A DNA stretch of 64,000 nucleotides from Clostridium sp. (GTDB taxonomy: Bacteria > Bacillota > Clostridia > Lachnospirales > Lachnospiraceae): NCBI GenBank assembly GCA_031275405.1, contig JAISOV010000057.1, forward strand, positions 40,396-104,395, written 5' to 3'. Positions 44,317-54,474 of the stretch are shown here, piece by piece. The position numbers and the translations under genes were made by a program. The notes beneath the pieces are model-generated. The model was not told the origin of the DNA and did no database searches. It saw nothing but the letters and a program-made list of their open reading frames with translations. Each line of letters begins with the position of its first letter. Position 1 is the stretch's first letter.

Positions 44317-45729
44317 TCACAGCTCCAGGAACTCTTCGTAGATCCGTATGACTTCTTTCGCCTGCTGTTCCTGCGGCATCTCGCAGAAGATCCGCAGCAG
44401 CGGCTCCGTGCCGGAAAACCGTGCGACGACCCAGCCGCCGTTTTCAAAGTAGGCCTTGCAGCCGTCCAGATAAGAGACCCGGCGGATGCCGAACGGCAGA
44501 TCCGGGAGCCTCCGCTCTTCCGTCAGCAGACGCAGCAGACGCTCTTTCTTTTCCCGGGTGAACTGGTAGTCCTTTTCTTCCATGTGGATGGCGCCGCATT
44601 CCGCTACGATCTCCTCATAGATCTTAGAAAGCTTCTTGCCTGTCTTGGCAATCATTTCCACTAGCAAGACGGCGGCATACACGCCGTCTTTTCCTTTGAT
44701 ATGTCCTCGCACCGTCAGGCCGCCGGAGGACTCGCCGCCGATCACGGCGTCTTTTTCCTGCATTTTCGCGGAGATGTGTTTGAAACCCACGGGTACCTCA
44801 TAGCAGCGTTCGCCGAAGCGCTCCGCCACCCTGTCCAGCATATGGGTGGTAGCGACGTTGCGTACCACGGGGCCTTTCCAGCCTTTGTATTTCACCAGGT
44901 AATAATAAAGCAGCACCAGGATATCGTTGGGGTGCAGGAAGCGCCCCTTGTCGTCCACCACGCCGATCCGGTCGGCGTCTCCGTCGGTAGCGAGGCCGAT
45001 GTCGCAGCCCCCGTCCAGCACACGGTTCTGTAGGCTGCGTAGGGTCAGCGCGGACGGGGAAGGGAGCTTCCCGCCGAAAAGGGTGTCATGCCTTCCATGG
45101 ATGGTGGACACGTCGCACCGGGCGGTGAGCAGGATGGTCTTTAAGGAGGTCTCGCCCACGCCGTACATGGGATCCAGCGCGATCCGCAGCTGCGCCTGGC
45201 GGATGGACTCCATGTCCACCGCGCCGATGATGCTGTCCAGGTACTCGTTGATAGGATAGATCTCCCGGATCAGCCCTTCCTCCACGGCCCGGGCATACTC
45301 CATTTCTTCCACCGCCCCTTCCGGCACGGCGGCGATACAGGACTCGATGTCGGCTGTCTGCTCCTCGTCCGCGTCGCGCCCGCCTGCCGTAAACACCTTG
45401 ATCCCGTTATAGACGGCGGGATTGTGGCTGGCTGTGACCATCATGCCGTAGGGAAGTTCATGTCTCATCACATAGTACATGATCAGAGGCGTGGGGGCGG
45501 ACTTGTTGACCAGAAGCGCCTGTATGCCCTGCGCCGCAAAGACCTGCGCCGCCCACCGCATGGCTTCTTTGGCAAGGAAACGCCGGTCGTAGCCAAGAAC
45601 TACGGGGCGATCCGCCACTCCCTCCCGTCTCATTTTGTCACACATAGCTCTTGCCAGTAACTGAATATTCTTTTTGGTAAATTCATCTCCGATGACGGCC
45701 CTCCAGCCGCCGGTTCCAAATTGAATCAT
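44317..45729 (-). CDS. Phosphoglucomutase/phosphomannomutase family protein
   Basis: 470 residues of the alpha-D-phosphohexomutase family: FGTGGWRAVIGDEFT at the N-terminus, catalytic serine loop VTASHNPAVYNGIK, metal loop ATDGDADRIG, and sugar-binding loop GGESSGG, with the C-terminal RFSGTEPLLRIFCE phosphate-binding loop. It interconverts hexose 1- and 6-phosphates. Its gene follows a GH94 phosphorylase on the same strand, and together they would turn a disaccharide and phosphate into hexose 6-phosphate for glycolysis. The 315-bp gap between them means co-transcription is not certain. Confidence 0.92.
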   Translation of the reverse strand: MIQFGTGGWRAVIGDEFTKKNIQLLARAMCDKMRREGVADRPVVLGYDRRFLAKEAMRWAAQVFAAQGIQALLVNKSAPTPLIMYYVMRHELPYGMMVTASHNPAVYNGIKVFTAGGRDADEEQTADIESCIAAVPEGAVEEMEYARAVEEGLIREIYPINEYLDSIIGAVDMESIRQAQLRIALDPMYGVGETSLKTILLTARCDVSTIHGRHDTLFGGKLPSPSALTLRSLQNRVLDGGCDIGLATDGDADRIGVVDDKGRFLHPNDILVLLYYYLVKYKGWKGPVVRNVATTHMLDRVAERFGERCYEVPVGFKHISAKMQEKDAVIGGESSGGLTVRGHIKGKDGVYAAVLLVEMIAKTGKKLSKIYEEIVAECGAIHMEEKDYQFTREKKERLLRLLTEERRLPDLPFGIRRVSYLDGCKAYFENGGWVVARFSGTEPLLRIFCEMPQEQQAKEVIRIYEEFLEL

Positions 45730-46044
45730 GTCCGCTCCTATCTGCCCGTTCCTGCGGGCATATCAACATCTGTCTTCGGTGTATACGAAGACAGAAACGG
45801 ACTGCGCTCCCGTCTGCCTATTTTTACGGGCGCACCAACAGTATGCAGGCGGCCGAACCATCTGTCCGACCGCCCGGAACGTGCCTGGCTTCCTGCTTCC
45901 GTATGTCCGCTCCTGCATGGCCGTCCTGGTCGCCCGTCCGCGCGGGTGCGCAGTATTGTCTTCTATGCGTATCATATACACAAAATCGTCGTTTCTGGCT
46001 GGGGGCGCGCAGATGTCCGCGCCCCCGTCGGCCCCGTTCCGGCC
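45730..46044. other. Gap between phosphohexomutase and GH94 genes
   Basis: No gene recognised. It contains a perfect hairpin CTGTCTTCG/CGAAGACAG near 45771-45795 and a GGGGCGCG/CGCGCCCC hairpin near 46002-46025; the latter may end the GH94 transcript. Confidence 0.4.
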
Positions 46045-48435
46045 TTATCCCATGACTGCCCTTACCTCGTGTTCGGTTCCGGCGGGCAGGACGGGGATTC
46101 GTTCCACCTCCCTGCCGTCCAGGAAGAGTTTTCGGATCCCCTTCATGACGCTTCCCGGGTTCTCCACATGGATGTCGAACTGTGCGTTCCGGAACCTGCG
46201 GCAGACCCGGAACTCTTTCCAGTCCGCCGGGATACAGGGGTCTATGGTCAGGGAGTCGAACTGCGGGCGGATCCCGAGCATATACCTGGTCGCCGCGAAA
46301 TACGACCACCCCCCGGATCCGGTCATGAACGGATGCCTTGCCCGTCCGTACCGCGCATGATCTCTGCCCGTGATGAACTGGCAGTAGGAATACGGCTCCG
46401 CCTCGCGGATCTCGATCCGGTCGTTCTGGAAATAAGGACACAGGGCGTCATAGAATTTCATGGCCCGGTCTCCTCTGCCCAGTTTGCATTCCGCCGCCCA
46501 TGCCCAGGGGTTTGGGTGGGAGAAGACCGCGCCGTTTTCTTTCAGGCCGGGGTATACCCTGGTCACGAAGCCGATGTCGTCGTCCGGAACCGTGTAGGAA
46601 GGAGAGTTGAGCAGCAGCCCGTAAGGGGTGTACAGATACTCGTCTACGCTGTCCATAGCGCGCAGCCCCCTCTCCCGGCCCGCCGCCCCGGACAGAACCG
46701 CCCAGGCGTTGGACTCCAGGTGAACCCTTCCCTCCCGGTCTTCCCGTGTGCCGATCCTGCGTCCGTTCCTGGTGATCCCCCGGATATACCAGTCGCCGTC
46801 CCACAGCTGGCTTTCGCAGGCTTCCTTTACTTTCCGCGCTACGCGGCCATAGGTTTCTACGTCCCGCGTCTTCCCTAGGAAAGCCGCCAGCTCGAGGAAA
46901 TTCTGTAGCGCCCAGTAGTGCAGGAAAGATACCATCGCGCTTTCCCCGCCGCCCAGGTTCAGGCAGTCGTTCCAGTCCGCCCGCAGCCCCTTACAGATCC
47001 CGTGGCCGCCCACTTCCCGGGCGGAGAAGTCCAGGATCCTTGTCAGGTGTTCGTACACGGTGCCTTCCGGCCCGTCCGCATAGGGTACGACCAAGGAGGC
47101 AAGCTCCGCTTCCCCCGTCTCCTTGATGTACTCCACGACGGCTGGCACCAGCCACAGCGCGTCGTCGGAGCAGGCATCTTCCGGCTCATGCACGTAATCA
47201 TCGGCATTCCGGGTGGGAATCACCGTCGGAGATTTGAACGCCGTTTTTTTCTCCTTCTTCTCAAACCATTCCGGCTCGAACAGATGGAGTCCGTAGCCTT
47301 TGCTCACCAGTCCGTTGAGAAGCTGCAGGATCCGTTCCCTGCATTTGGCCGGATTGGAATGGGGGATGGTCATCGCGTCCTGCGCGGTGTCGCGGTACCC
47401 CAGGCCGGTTCTCCCCCCCACTTCGATGAATGAGGCGAAGCGGGAGAACATGACGTTTACTTCCGACTGGTACAGGGTCCAGGTGTTGATCATGGCGTCC
47501 ATGCCTTCGCTAGGCGTCCGGATCTGCAGCTGGGCACATTTCTGCTCCCAGTAAGCTCTCAGCTTTGCGTAGGCCTCATCCACCTGTTCCGGGCGGGCGT
47601 ATTTCTCGCGGATCCGCTTTCCTTCCTCCCTGCCGCCCTCTCCGAGCAGGAACACCAGCCGGAACGTCTCCCCCGGCTGTAAGGTGGCCTTCTTCTGTAA
47701 CACGCCGCAGTGGTTGCCGCCTAATTCCGTGGAGGAGGCGCAGACGCCCTCTTCCACCGCTTTCGGATTGCTCTCCGTGCGGTACGGACCCAGGAACCGA
47801 TCCCGCACACAGTCATACCCGTCCGGCTGTTCGCTGCAAGTAAAATATTGATACCCGAACTGCTCGTAAAACAGATCATGTTCGATGATCCCGTCCTCGT
47901 AGGAAGAACCCGCGCAATACAGGCTCATCTGGAAATTCTGGTTATCGATGCTGATCTGGTGGAAAGAGAATTCACAATAACTGAAAATGCTGATATTCCT
48001 AGGCTTCCCGTCCTCATTTTTCAGGATCACATCCCACAGCTCCACCGCGTCTCCCAAAGGCACCGCCAAAGTCTGGCTGGCTTTGATCCCGCTGTATTCG
48101 CATTCGTATACCGAATAAGACAGGCCGTGGCGGCAGGCGTATCTCGCCTGGTCCAGAGGCTTGGCTGTCGGCTGCCAGGAAACCGTCCAGTAGTCCCCGC
48201 TGTCGTCGTCCCGGATGTAGACGTAGTGTCCGGGGCGATCCAGCGGCACCCCGTTAGGGCGGAACCGCGTGATACGGTGGTGTTCCGGGGATCGGTAGAA
48301 CGCGTAGCCCCCCGCCGTGTGGTTGACCACCACGCACAGATCCTCCACGCCCAGATAGTTCGTCCAGGAGGTCGGCAGATCCACCCGGTCGATCACGTAC
48401 TCTCGTTTCCCGCTGTCAAAATGTCCGTACTGCAT
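46045..48435 (-). CDS. GH94 disaccharide phosphorylase (cellobiose/chitobiose phosphorylase type)
   Basis: 796 residues, close to the usual size for cellobiose and diacetylchitobiose phosphorylases. It shows the family opening (GHFDSGKREYVIDRVDLPTSW then NYLGVEDL, NTAGGYAFYR-like), GLGYRDTAQDAM, the catalytic acid in GLRADWNDCLNLGG, and TGSGGWSYFAATRYMLGIRP near the end. Such enzymes are cytoplasmic and split a beta-linked disaccharide with phosphate, giving a sugar 1-phosphate without using ATP. The adjacent phosphohexomutase fits glucose 1-phosphate or a similar product. Exact specificity (cellobiose, chitobiose, other) is not decided. No transporter is directly linked. Confidence 0.88.
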   Translation of the reverse strand: MQYGHFDSGKREYVIDRVDLPTSWTNYLGVEDLCVVVNHTAGGYAFYRSPEHHRITRFRPNGVPLDRPGHYVYIRDDDSGDYWTVSWQPTAKPLDQARYACRHGLSYSVYECEYSGIKASQTLAVPLGDAVELWDVILKNEDGKPRNISIFSYCEFSFHQISIDNQNFQMSLYCAGSSYEDGIIEHDLFYEQFGYQYFTCSEQPDGYDCVRDRFLGPYRTESNPKAVEEGVCASSTELGGNHCGVLQKKATLQPGETFRLVFLLGEGGREEGKRIREKYARPEQVDEAYAKLRAYWEQKCAQLQIRTPSEGMDAMINTWTLYQSEVNVMFSRFASFIEVGGRTGLGYRDTAQDAMTIPHSNPAKCRERILQLLNGLVSKGYGLHLFEPEWFEKKEKKTAFKSPTVIPTRNADDYVHEPEDACSDDALWLVPAVVEYIKETGEAELASLVVPYADGPEGTVYEHLTRILDFSAREVGGHGICKGLRADWNDCLNLGGGESAMVSFLHYWALQNFLELAAFLGKTRDVETYGRVARKVKEACESQLWDGDWYIRGITRNGRRIGTREDREGRVHLESNAWAVLSGAAGRERGLRAMDSVDEYLYTPYGLLLNSPSYTVPDDDIGFVTRVYPGLKENGAVFSHPNPWAWAAECKLGRGDRAMKFYDALCPYFQNDRIEIREAEPYSYCQFITGRDHARYGRARHPFMTGSGGWSYFAATRYMLGIRPQFDSLTIDPCIPADWKEFRVCRRFRNAQFDIHVENPGSVMKGIRKLFLDGREVERIPVLPAGTEHEVRAVMG

Positions 48436-48713
48436 TTCCCGTCTCCTTCCGCTGCGGCCTTTCCCGTGGCCGCGCCGTCTGTCCTCTGTCCGGGTCGAGC
48501 CGCATAGTCAGACCCTTCCCGCCGCCTGTCCTGTGCCAAAATGCCCGGGCGCATTCCCGGGTTCCTCCGCCCGGTTCCGGGCGCAAGCTGCGGATATGCC
48601 TTCTTAAAAATATTATCTCATAGGATCCCGTGCCGGGACACTGTCTGGTTCTGCGTTTTTTTGGCTCGTTTTGTCCAGGGGGAGAAGGAAGGTCAAAAAA
48701 AACGCGAAAACGG

Positions 48714-48743
48714 ATGACAGGGAGGGGAAACCTGTGCTATAGT
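48714..48743 (+). promoter_or_regulatory. Probable promoter of the ABC-F gene
   Basis: ATGACA at 48714-48719, 18-bp spacer, TATAGT at 48738-48743. The 48436-48713 stretch between the divergent genes shows nothing else that can be supported. Confidence 0.5.
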
Positions 48744-48879
48744 AAGGACATATCGGCGCGGCAGACAGAGGGGGAACAGGCTGCACGGCAGGGAACAGCA
48801 GGAATTATCAGAGACTATGGAAGAGGATCAGGTTTCCCGCAGGAAGGCGCGGCCGTTCCGGATCCGACAGGAGTTTTTC

Positions 48880-50514
48880 ATGATCAGTGCAAACAACGTC
48901 ACCCTTCGTCTGGGTAAAAAAGCTTTATTTGAAGATGTGAATATTAAATTTACAGAAGGTCACTGCTATGGCATCATCGGCGCCAACGGCGCGGGCAAGT
49001 CTACTTTCTTAAAGATCCTGTCCGGCTCTCTGGAAACCACCAGAGGGGAGGTCTTCATCACCCCCGGGCAGCGGCTCTCTGTCCTGGAGCAGGATCATTT
49101 TAAGTACGATGCCCATCCGGTGCTTGACACGGTCATCATGGGGAACAAGCGGCTGTTCGAGATCCGCGAGGAAAAGGATGCCATCTACGCCAAGGAGGAT
49201 TTCACCGACGAGGACGGCATCCGCGCAAGCGTCCTGGAGGGGGAGTTCGCCGAGATGAACGGCTGGGAAGCGGAATCCAGCGCCGCCGCGCTCTTAAACG
49301 GCCTGGGTATCGACACGGCTTTCCATACCTGCCGGATGGGACAGCTGGACGGCAGCCTGAAAGTCAAGGTGCTTCTTGCCAAAGCGCTGTTCGGGAACCC
49401 GGACATCCTGCTTCTGGATGAGCCGACCAACCATCTGGACCTAGACGCTATCGCCTGGTTTGAGGACTTCCTGATGGACTTTGAAAACACGGTCATCGTC
49501 GTTTCCCATGACCGCTATTTCCTGAATAAAGTCTGTACGCACATCGCGGACATCGACTACGGCAAGATTCAGCTTTATGCCGGGAATTATGATTTCTGGT
49601 ATGAGTCCAGCCAGCTTCTGGTGAAGCAGATGAAAGAAGCCAACCGGAAAAAAGAAGAGAAGATCAAGGAACTCCAGGAATTTATCTCCCGCTTTTCGGC
49701 GAACGCTTCTAAGTCCAAACAGGCCACTTCCCGTAAACGCGCCCTGGAAAAGATCGAACTGGACGACATCCGCCCTTCCAGCCGTAAATATCCATACATT
49801 GATTTCCGCCCTGACCGGGAGATCGGCAACGAGGTGCTTCTGGTGGAGCATTGTTCCAAGTCCATAGACGGGGAGAAAGTCCTGGATGATGTTTCCTTCC
49901 TTGTGAACCGCACCGACAAGATTGCTTTTGTCGGCGGCAACGAGCTTGCCAAGACGGTTCTGTTCCAGATCCTGGCCGGTGAACTGGAGCCTGACGAAGG
50001 AAGCTGCAGATGGGGGATCACGATCTCGCAGGCCTATTTTCCCAAGGACAGCACCCGGGAGTTTGACAGCGACCTGACCATCGCCGACTGGCTCACCGGC
50101 TATTCCCCCGTGAAAGACGTCACTTATGTCCGAGGCTTCTTGGGGCGTATGCTGTTTGCGGGCGAAGACGGCATGAAGAGGCTCCGGGTTCTCTCCGGCG
50201 GGGAAAGAGTCCGCTGTCTGCTGTCCAAGATGATGGTCAGCGGCGCCAACTGTCTCATCCTGGACGAGCCGACCAACCATCTGGACATGGAGTCCATCAC
50301 GGCGCTGAACAACGGACTGATCAAATTCCCCGGCGTGGTGCTGTTCTCCTGCCACGACCACCAGTTCGTCCAGACTACGGCCAACCGGATCATCGAGATC
50401 CTGCCGGACGGTTCCTTGATAGACAAAATCACCACTTACGACGAATACCTTGCGAGCGACGAACAGGCGCGTAAGCGTACCGTGTTCACCGCACATCAGG
50501 AAGACGACGACTGA
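48880..50514 (+). CDS. ABC-F family ATP-binding protein
   Basis: 544 residues from ATG 48880 (MISANNVTLRLGKKALFEDV) with CAGGAG upstream. Two ABC domains joined by a charged linker (about 245-310), with no membrane region. Domain 1: Walker A GANGAGKST and Walker B ILLLDEPTNHLD, signature degenerate (LDGS). Domain 2: variant Walker A GGNELAKT, signature LSGGERVRC, Walker B LILDEPTNHLD. ABC-F proteins act on the ribosome in translation; some protect it from antibiotics. The degenerate signature fits the YbiT/YkpA-like housekeeping group rather than a known resistance group, but this is a judgement by eye. Confidence 0.92.
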   Translation: MISANNVTLRLGKKALFEDVNIKFTEGHCYGIIGANGAGKSTFLKILSGSLETTRGEVFITPGQRLSVLEQDHFKYDAHPVLDTVIMGNKRLFEIREEKDAIYAKEDFTDEDGIRASVLEGEFAEMNGWEAESSAAALLNGLGIDTAFHTCRMGQLDGSLKVKVLLAKALFGNPDILLLDEPTNHLDLDAIAWFEDFLMDFENTVIVVSHDRYFLNKVCTHIADIDYGKIQLYAGNYDFWYESSQLLVKQMKEANRKKEEKIKELQEFISRFSANASKSKQATSRKRALEKIELDDIRPSSRKYPYIDFRPDREIGNEVLLVEHCSKSIDGEKVLDDVSFLVNRTDKIAFVGGNELAKTVLFQILAGELEPDEGSCRWGITISQAYFPKDSTREFDSDLTIADWLTGYSPVKDVTYVRGFLGRMLFAGEDGMKRLRVLSGGERVRCLLSKMMVSGANCLILDEPTNHLDMESITALNNGLIKFPGVVLFSCHDHQFVQTTANRIIEILPDGSLIDKITTYDEYLASDEQARKRTVFTAHQEDDD

Positions 50515-50566
50515 GGCGCCGAAGCACCTTTTTGCTCCCGTTGGAATATAGTGAAGGAACGGATTC

Positions 50567-51328
50567 ATGATATGGAGCAACCCGGCCATGTACCCCTTCT
50601 CTTCCCTCTTTCCCGCGCAGCTTCTTTCGTCCGTCCTGTTCGGCCTTTCCGCCAGTCTGGATACCCTGATCATGGGAATCGGCTATGGAATCAAAAAAGT
50701 CCGCGTTTCCTTTCCGCAGAACCTCGTGATCAGCGCCATCGCTTTGGCGGGAACCATCCTGTCGGTCGCTCTCGGCGGCAGGGCCGTTCCCCTGCTTGGA
50801 TCCGGGGCGGCAAAGCTGGCGGGAAGTTTCCTGCTGTTTCTGATGGGCGGTTACTATCTACACAAATTCATACAGCTGAATCTGAAAAAATGGGTTTTGT
50901 TGTATAAAAATGGGAGGTTTTCCCAAAATTGCGAAGATGCCGTGTGCCAAGTCGCGCATGACTGTTCCACTTGCGCGCAGGCTGTTACCGTCCGACTGCC
51001 TTTGCCGAATCCTAACCAAAAGTGTCCTCCGGATTCCGGAGAAAGGACACAGACCGCCGAAAGGGGTTCGTTCCACACTTTGACCATGAAAGAGAGCGCC
51101 TTTTTGGGCGTCGGCCTTTCCGTGAACAACATGGGGATCGGGATCGGCGCCAGCATAGCCGGGCTGCACCTCTGGCTCGGGGCTGCAGCGGCTTTCCTGC
51201 TGTCCGTCTGCTTCCTGCTGGTCGGGAACCGGATCGGCAAGGCAAAAGCGTTCCGGATCGCGGATCAATATGGCGACGTCCTGTCCGGGATCCTGCTGAT
51301 TGCCTTAGGAATCCATGAACTGCTATAA
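50567..51328 (+). CDS. YtaF/MntP-like membrane protein
   Basis: 253 residues, six predicted membrane segments in two similar halves (SSVLFGLSASLDTLIMGIGYGI and ESAFLGVGLSVNNMGIGIGASIAG), separated by a hydrophilic loop of about 75 residues containing CEDAVCQVAHDCSTC. Each half keeps the small-residue/Asp or Asn pattern of the MntP manganese exporter family; sporulation protein YtaF of Bacillus is the closest type by architecture. The Cys/His-rich loop could bind metal. It starts 52 bp after the ABC-F gene and may share its transcript. Confidence 0.78.
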   Translation: MIWSNPAMYPFSSLFPAQLLSSVLFGLSASLDTLIMGIGYGIKKVRVSFPQNLVISAIALAGTILSVALGGRAVPLLGSGAAKLAGSFLLFLMGGYYLHKFIQLNLKKWVLLYKNGRFSQNCEDAVCQVAHDCSTCAQAVTVRLPLPNPNQKCPPDSGERTQTAERGSFHTLTMKESAFLGVGLSVNNMGIGIGASIAGLHLWLGAAAAFLLSVCFLLVGNRIGKAKAFRIADQYGDVLSGILLIALGIHELL

Positions 51329-51397
51329 ATACGGCTTCCTGTCTATACGCCGCCTCACTGCCGGCGGAGCCAGCCGCGCCCGCTTCCGATCCGCGCT

Positions 51398-53980
51398 TTA
51401 TTCCCCATAGCCGCAGACTGCTTCGCCGCTGACGGAATCAAGCCAGAGCGTAAGTCCCCGCGGTTCGGTCACATGGAACATGCCCTCCAGTTCCGGGCTT
51501 TCCGGAACGATCCGGGAGAAGAGGTTCGGCAGGGCGCGGAAGAAATCCGGAGCGTAGCGGAGGGTCTTTTCATTGTTCCAGATGGCCCCGTACACGATCT
51601 CCGCCTCTACCAGATCCTGGAACATATGGCTCCCGTAGCTAAGATCCGGCAGATAGCCGGCCCGGTTGTCGGAGATTTCGCAGATGCCGCAGAAGCCGGA
51701 TATTTCCGCGAATCGCACCGGAATGCCCAGCTCCGGGGAAGAAGTTCCGATACGCCCCGGCGCCATCAGAAGCACTTGTTTGCCGGATTCCTTATAGCGG
51801 CGGCTGATCCCGCCCACCGCTTGGGCGACTCTGGGCTTTAAGCTGTGCGGATACTCATAGTAGGCCTTGGGATCCACCTGCACCACGACGTCTATCGGGC
51901 GTTTGCCGGAGGAACCCATGGAGGAATCCTTTGTCCGGAAGAAAATATCCTTTTCCGGGAGCGCGGGGATCTCCAGTCTTCCCTGATGGCCTCCGGTGTA
52001 CAGAGGGCGGCACTGCAGCAGGTTGATGACAAAATCCCCCTGTTCGTCCAGATTGAGCGTATATTCAATGTCCACCGGATTCCCGTAGACGGCTTCCAAG
52101 GTTTTCAGAATCGACTGTATCAGCCCGGTAAAGGCCTGATTTTCCAGAAGCTTCTGGCAGCTGACGAACCAGACTTCCGTGAAGCGTCCTCTCTGCCGCA
52201 GGATGTTTTCGGCTTCGCAGTCATGCTCCAGCACCATCTTTTGATACCAGCGGGGCAGCAGAGGAAGGAGGTCTTCCAGGCTGATCGTGCGCAGGGTGTT
52301 GCTCTCTTCGTCCAGTACGTCGATCTTCCTCTGGGAAAAACGGTGCTTCTGCGCCGTGGTGGTCAGCATCGTGGCGTCAGGGCGATCTAGGTTCACCAGA
52401 CGCGGGTAATCGTTTTCCGTGCGGTCTACCGCGCGTGTTCCCAGGCCGATCACGATCCTCAGCATTCCCGCCGCCGGATCCATATCCGGCCGCCATTTAT
52501 ACGCGCTGTGGCTGTAGCCGACGCCGGCCACAGCCGGCATGAAATACTTCCCGAAATACGTGCCGGAAACACGCTGCACCAGAACGGCCATCTGTTCATC
52601 TTTCTTTTGAAGCCCTCTGCGCTGACGGTATTCCAGAGCGGACACATCCATGATACTGGCGTAGACCTCGCGCACCGCCTGTTCAAAGCTGAGCAGGCGT
52701 TCCTCGGGAGTTCCCTGGTTGACGCAGAAGACCGATTCGTATTTTCCGGCAAACGCGTTGCCGAAACCGTCCTCCAGAAAACTGGAAGAACGCACGATGA
52801 TAGGGCTTTGCCCGAAATGCTGCAACAGGGAGCGGAACTGTTCCCGCACCTGTGAAGGGAAGCTTCCGGACAAAAGAGCGGACTTCAGCTGCTGGGAGCA
52901 GGAGAAATAGCCCTCTTCCGTCCGCTGTGCCACCCGGATGTTCCAGCAGTTGTTTTCCACGATGTAAGTATAAAACACATCGGACGCGATATAAAAGGAG
53001 TCGTGGATTTCACGGTGTCTGGCCGCGTATTCCGGGAGCCGCTTGTCAATAATCTTGCGGGCAAGAAGCATTCCGCAGGCTTTGCCGCCGATGGCGCCGC
53101 TTCCGATCATCCGGTCGCGGAGGGCGAAATAGTCGCCGGGGGTGAAGAACTGCTTGAGCAGTTCCTGCATACGCCGGTCTTTGGTCATCGTGCTTTCGAG
53201 GATCAGATTCTCGGTTTCCTCGCTGAAATTCCCCTTGCTGTTTTCCAGCTTCGCGGCGGTAAAAAATCTGTCATGACTGTCATAATTCTGATCCTGATCG
53301 GAAGCGGAAGTCTCTTCCAGAAGCTGATAGTAGCGGCTCATGGCAACGCCGCCTTCTAGCGGCTTGAACTCAAAAAGACGGTTTTCCCTGCGTCTGCCGC
53401 TGTGGGGGAGGAACATGCGGTTGGAATAGCGGTTCCACACTTTCAGGGGATGGAGGTAAATGGCGTCTGCGGTAGAATGAATATCCAGTAACAGCTGCGT
53501 GGTATCCCGGATTTTGGCGACGGCGTCAAAAGAATGTTTTCCCCGCAGCAGAGGGAAGTAGGCGACCGTGTCCAGTTGGAACAGATAAGGACAGGTCACG
53601 CGGAAAAAATTCCCCATCATCATGTCCGTATACCAGGCGGACTGCAAGTCGGACAGGCAGTCGAAGACATAGAAAGCGTCCCTGCCCTCTTCCCGGATCC
53701 GTTGATAGATCGCCACGGTGAAAGCCTCGAAGCCAAGATCCGGATCGAACTGATGGATTTTCAGCCACGGCGCGGGAGGAAGCAGGGGCTTATGTTGCGC
53801 GAACCGGATATAGTTGAGACTGCGTCCGTCGGTCACTGCCTGCCGCACAAAGGGTTCCACGAAGAACCGAAATTCTTCCAGCTCCGACACTTGCCAGACG
53901 ACGTTATCACCCATACGGATGGAGTCCAGCGCGATGTCCAGACTGGTGTTTCCGCTTGAAATCTTATCAAATGCCCCCAT
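51398..53980 (-). CDS. PEP/pyruvate-binding (PPDK N-terminal) protein with a RecA-like front domain
   Basis: 860 residues. From about 285 onward it resembles the ATP-grasp nucleotide-binding half of pyruvate phosphate dikinase/PEP synthase: GAIGGKACGMLLARKII, IIVRSSSFLEDGFGNAFAGKYESVF, and VIGLGTRAVDRTENDYPRLVNLD, with a conserved late segment IEYTLNLDEQGDFVINLLQCRPL. The swivelling His domain and the PEP-binding barrel are absent, so it is not a complete dikinase. The first 190 residues (SGNTSLDIALDSIRMGDNVVWQV; FYVFDCLSDL) look like a RecA/KaiC-type core that lacks a Walker A motif. It is last in a minus-strand operon with a small hypothetical and a DUF1576-like membrane protein. Function unknown. 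Confidence 0.75.
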   Translation of the reverse strand: MGAFDKISSGNTSLDIALDSIRMGDNVVWQVSELEEFRFFVEPFVRQAVTDGRSLNYIRFAQHKPLLPPAPWLKIHQFDPDLGFEAFTVAIYQRIREEGRDAFYVFDCLSDLQSAWYTDMMMGNFFRVTCPYLFQLDTVAYFPLLRGKHSFDAVAKIRDTTQLLLDIHSTADAIYLHPLKVWNRYSNRMFLPHSGRRRENRLFEFKPLEGGVAMSRYYQLLEETSASDQDQNYDSHDRFFTAAKLENSKGNFSEETENLILESTMTKDRRMQELLKQFFTPGDYFALRDRMIGSGAIGGKACGMLLARKIIDKRLPEYAARHREIHDSFYIASDVFYTYIVENNCWNIRVAQRTEEGYFSCSQQLKSALLSGSFPSQVREQFRSLLQHFGQSPIIVRSSSFLEDGFGNAFAGKYESVFCVNQGTPEERLLSFEQAVREVYASIMDVSALEYRQRRGLQKKDEQMAVLVQRVSGTYFGKYFMPAVAGVGYSHSAYKWRPDMDPAAGMLRIVIGLGTRAVDRTENDYPRLVNLDRPDATMLTTTAQKHRFSQRKIDVLDEESNTLRTISLEDLLPLLPRWYQKMVLEHDCEAENILRQRGRFTEVWFVSCQKLLENQAFTGLIQSILKTLEAVYGNPVDIEYTLNLDEQGDFVINLLQCRPLYTGGHQGRLEIPALPEKDIFFRTKDSSMGSSGKRPIDVVVQVDPKAYYEYPHSLKPRVAQAVGGISRRYKESGKQVLLMAPGRIGTSSPELGIPVRFAEISGFCGICEISDNRAGYLPDLSYGSHMFQDLVEAEIVYGAIWNNEKTLRYAPDFFRALPNLFSRIVPESPELEGMFHVTEPRGLTLWLDSVSGEAVCGYGE

Positions 53981-54123
53981 GGCTCTGCCATCCTTCCCCG
54001 TTCTGAACGCCTTCTCTTTCCGGTCTTTCGGAACGCTTCTGATCCTGTCTGTAAAGGTCTCTTCCTTTATCCTTCCTCTGCAAAGGTTTGTCGCATGATC
54101 TTCCGGAAAACTTCTTGCCGCAT

Positions 54124-54474
54124 TTACAAAGGCTTCTTATATAATGTAAGCTGTATGCGGTCTTCGTCCAGGCGGATGTCCGCTCTGTCGATCATCATGC
54201 CGATCAGCAGAAGCTGGCTGGATTCGCCGGGATCGCCGGAACCGGCAAGTTCCCAGTAGATGTCCTCGATGCCGTCGTTTTTTACGCCGTTCAGGTATTT
54301 GTCCAGGTTGCGCAGCTCGGCCTTACAGTCCGGCTGAAAGTTGGCATGAAAGGTAATGACCGTCTCGGCCTTTTTTCTGTCAATATCGGAGCGGATATGA
54401 TCCGCGCCGACCGCAAAGAAGTACAGCGTCAGTTCCTCGACGATCTTCGTCAGTTTTCTTTCTTCGTGCGTCAT
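54124..54474 (-). CDS. Hypothetical protein, 116 aa, in the PPDK-like operon
   Basis: I do not recognise a named family. It is a soluble alpha/beta protein with no signal peptide or cysteine cluster. Helix-rich opening (EERKLTKIVEELTLYFFAVG), a strand region (AETVITFHANF), and DKYLN then IEDIYWELAGSG loosely recall small ATPase-like or anti-sigma-factor folds, but no nucleotide-binding box is seen. Its start overlaps the stop of the DUF1576-like gene by four bases (ATGA), so translation is coupled and the two products probably work together. Confidence 0.6.
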   Translation of the reverse strand: MTHEERKLTKIVEELTLYFFAVGADHIRSDIDRKKAETVITFHANFQPDCKAELRNLDKYLNGVKNDGIEDIYWELAGSGDPGESSQLLLIGMMIDRADIRLDEDRIQLTLYKKPL

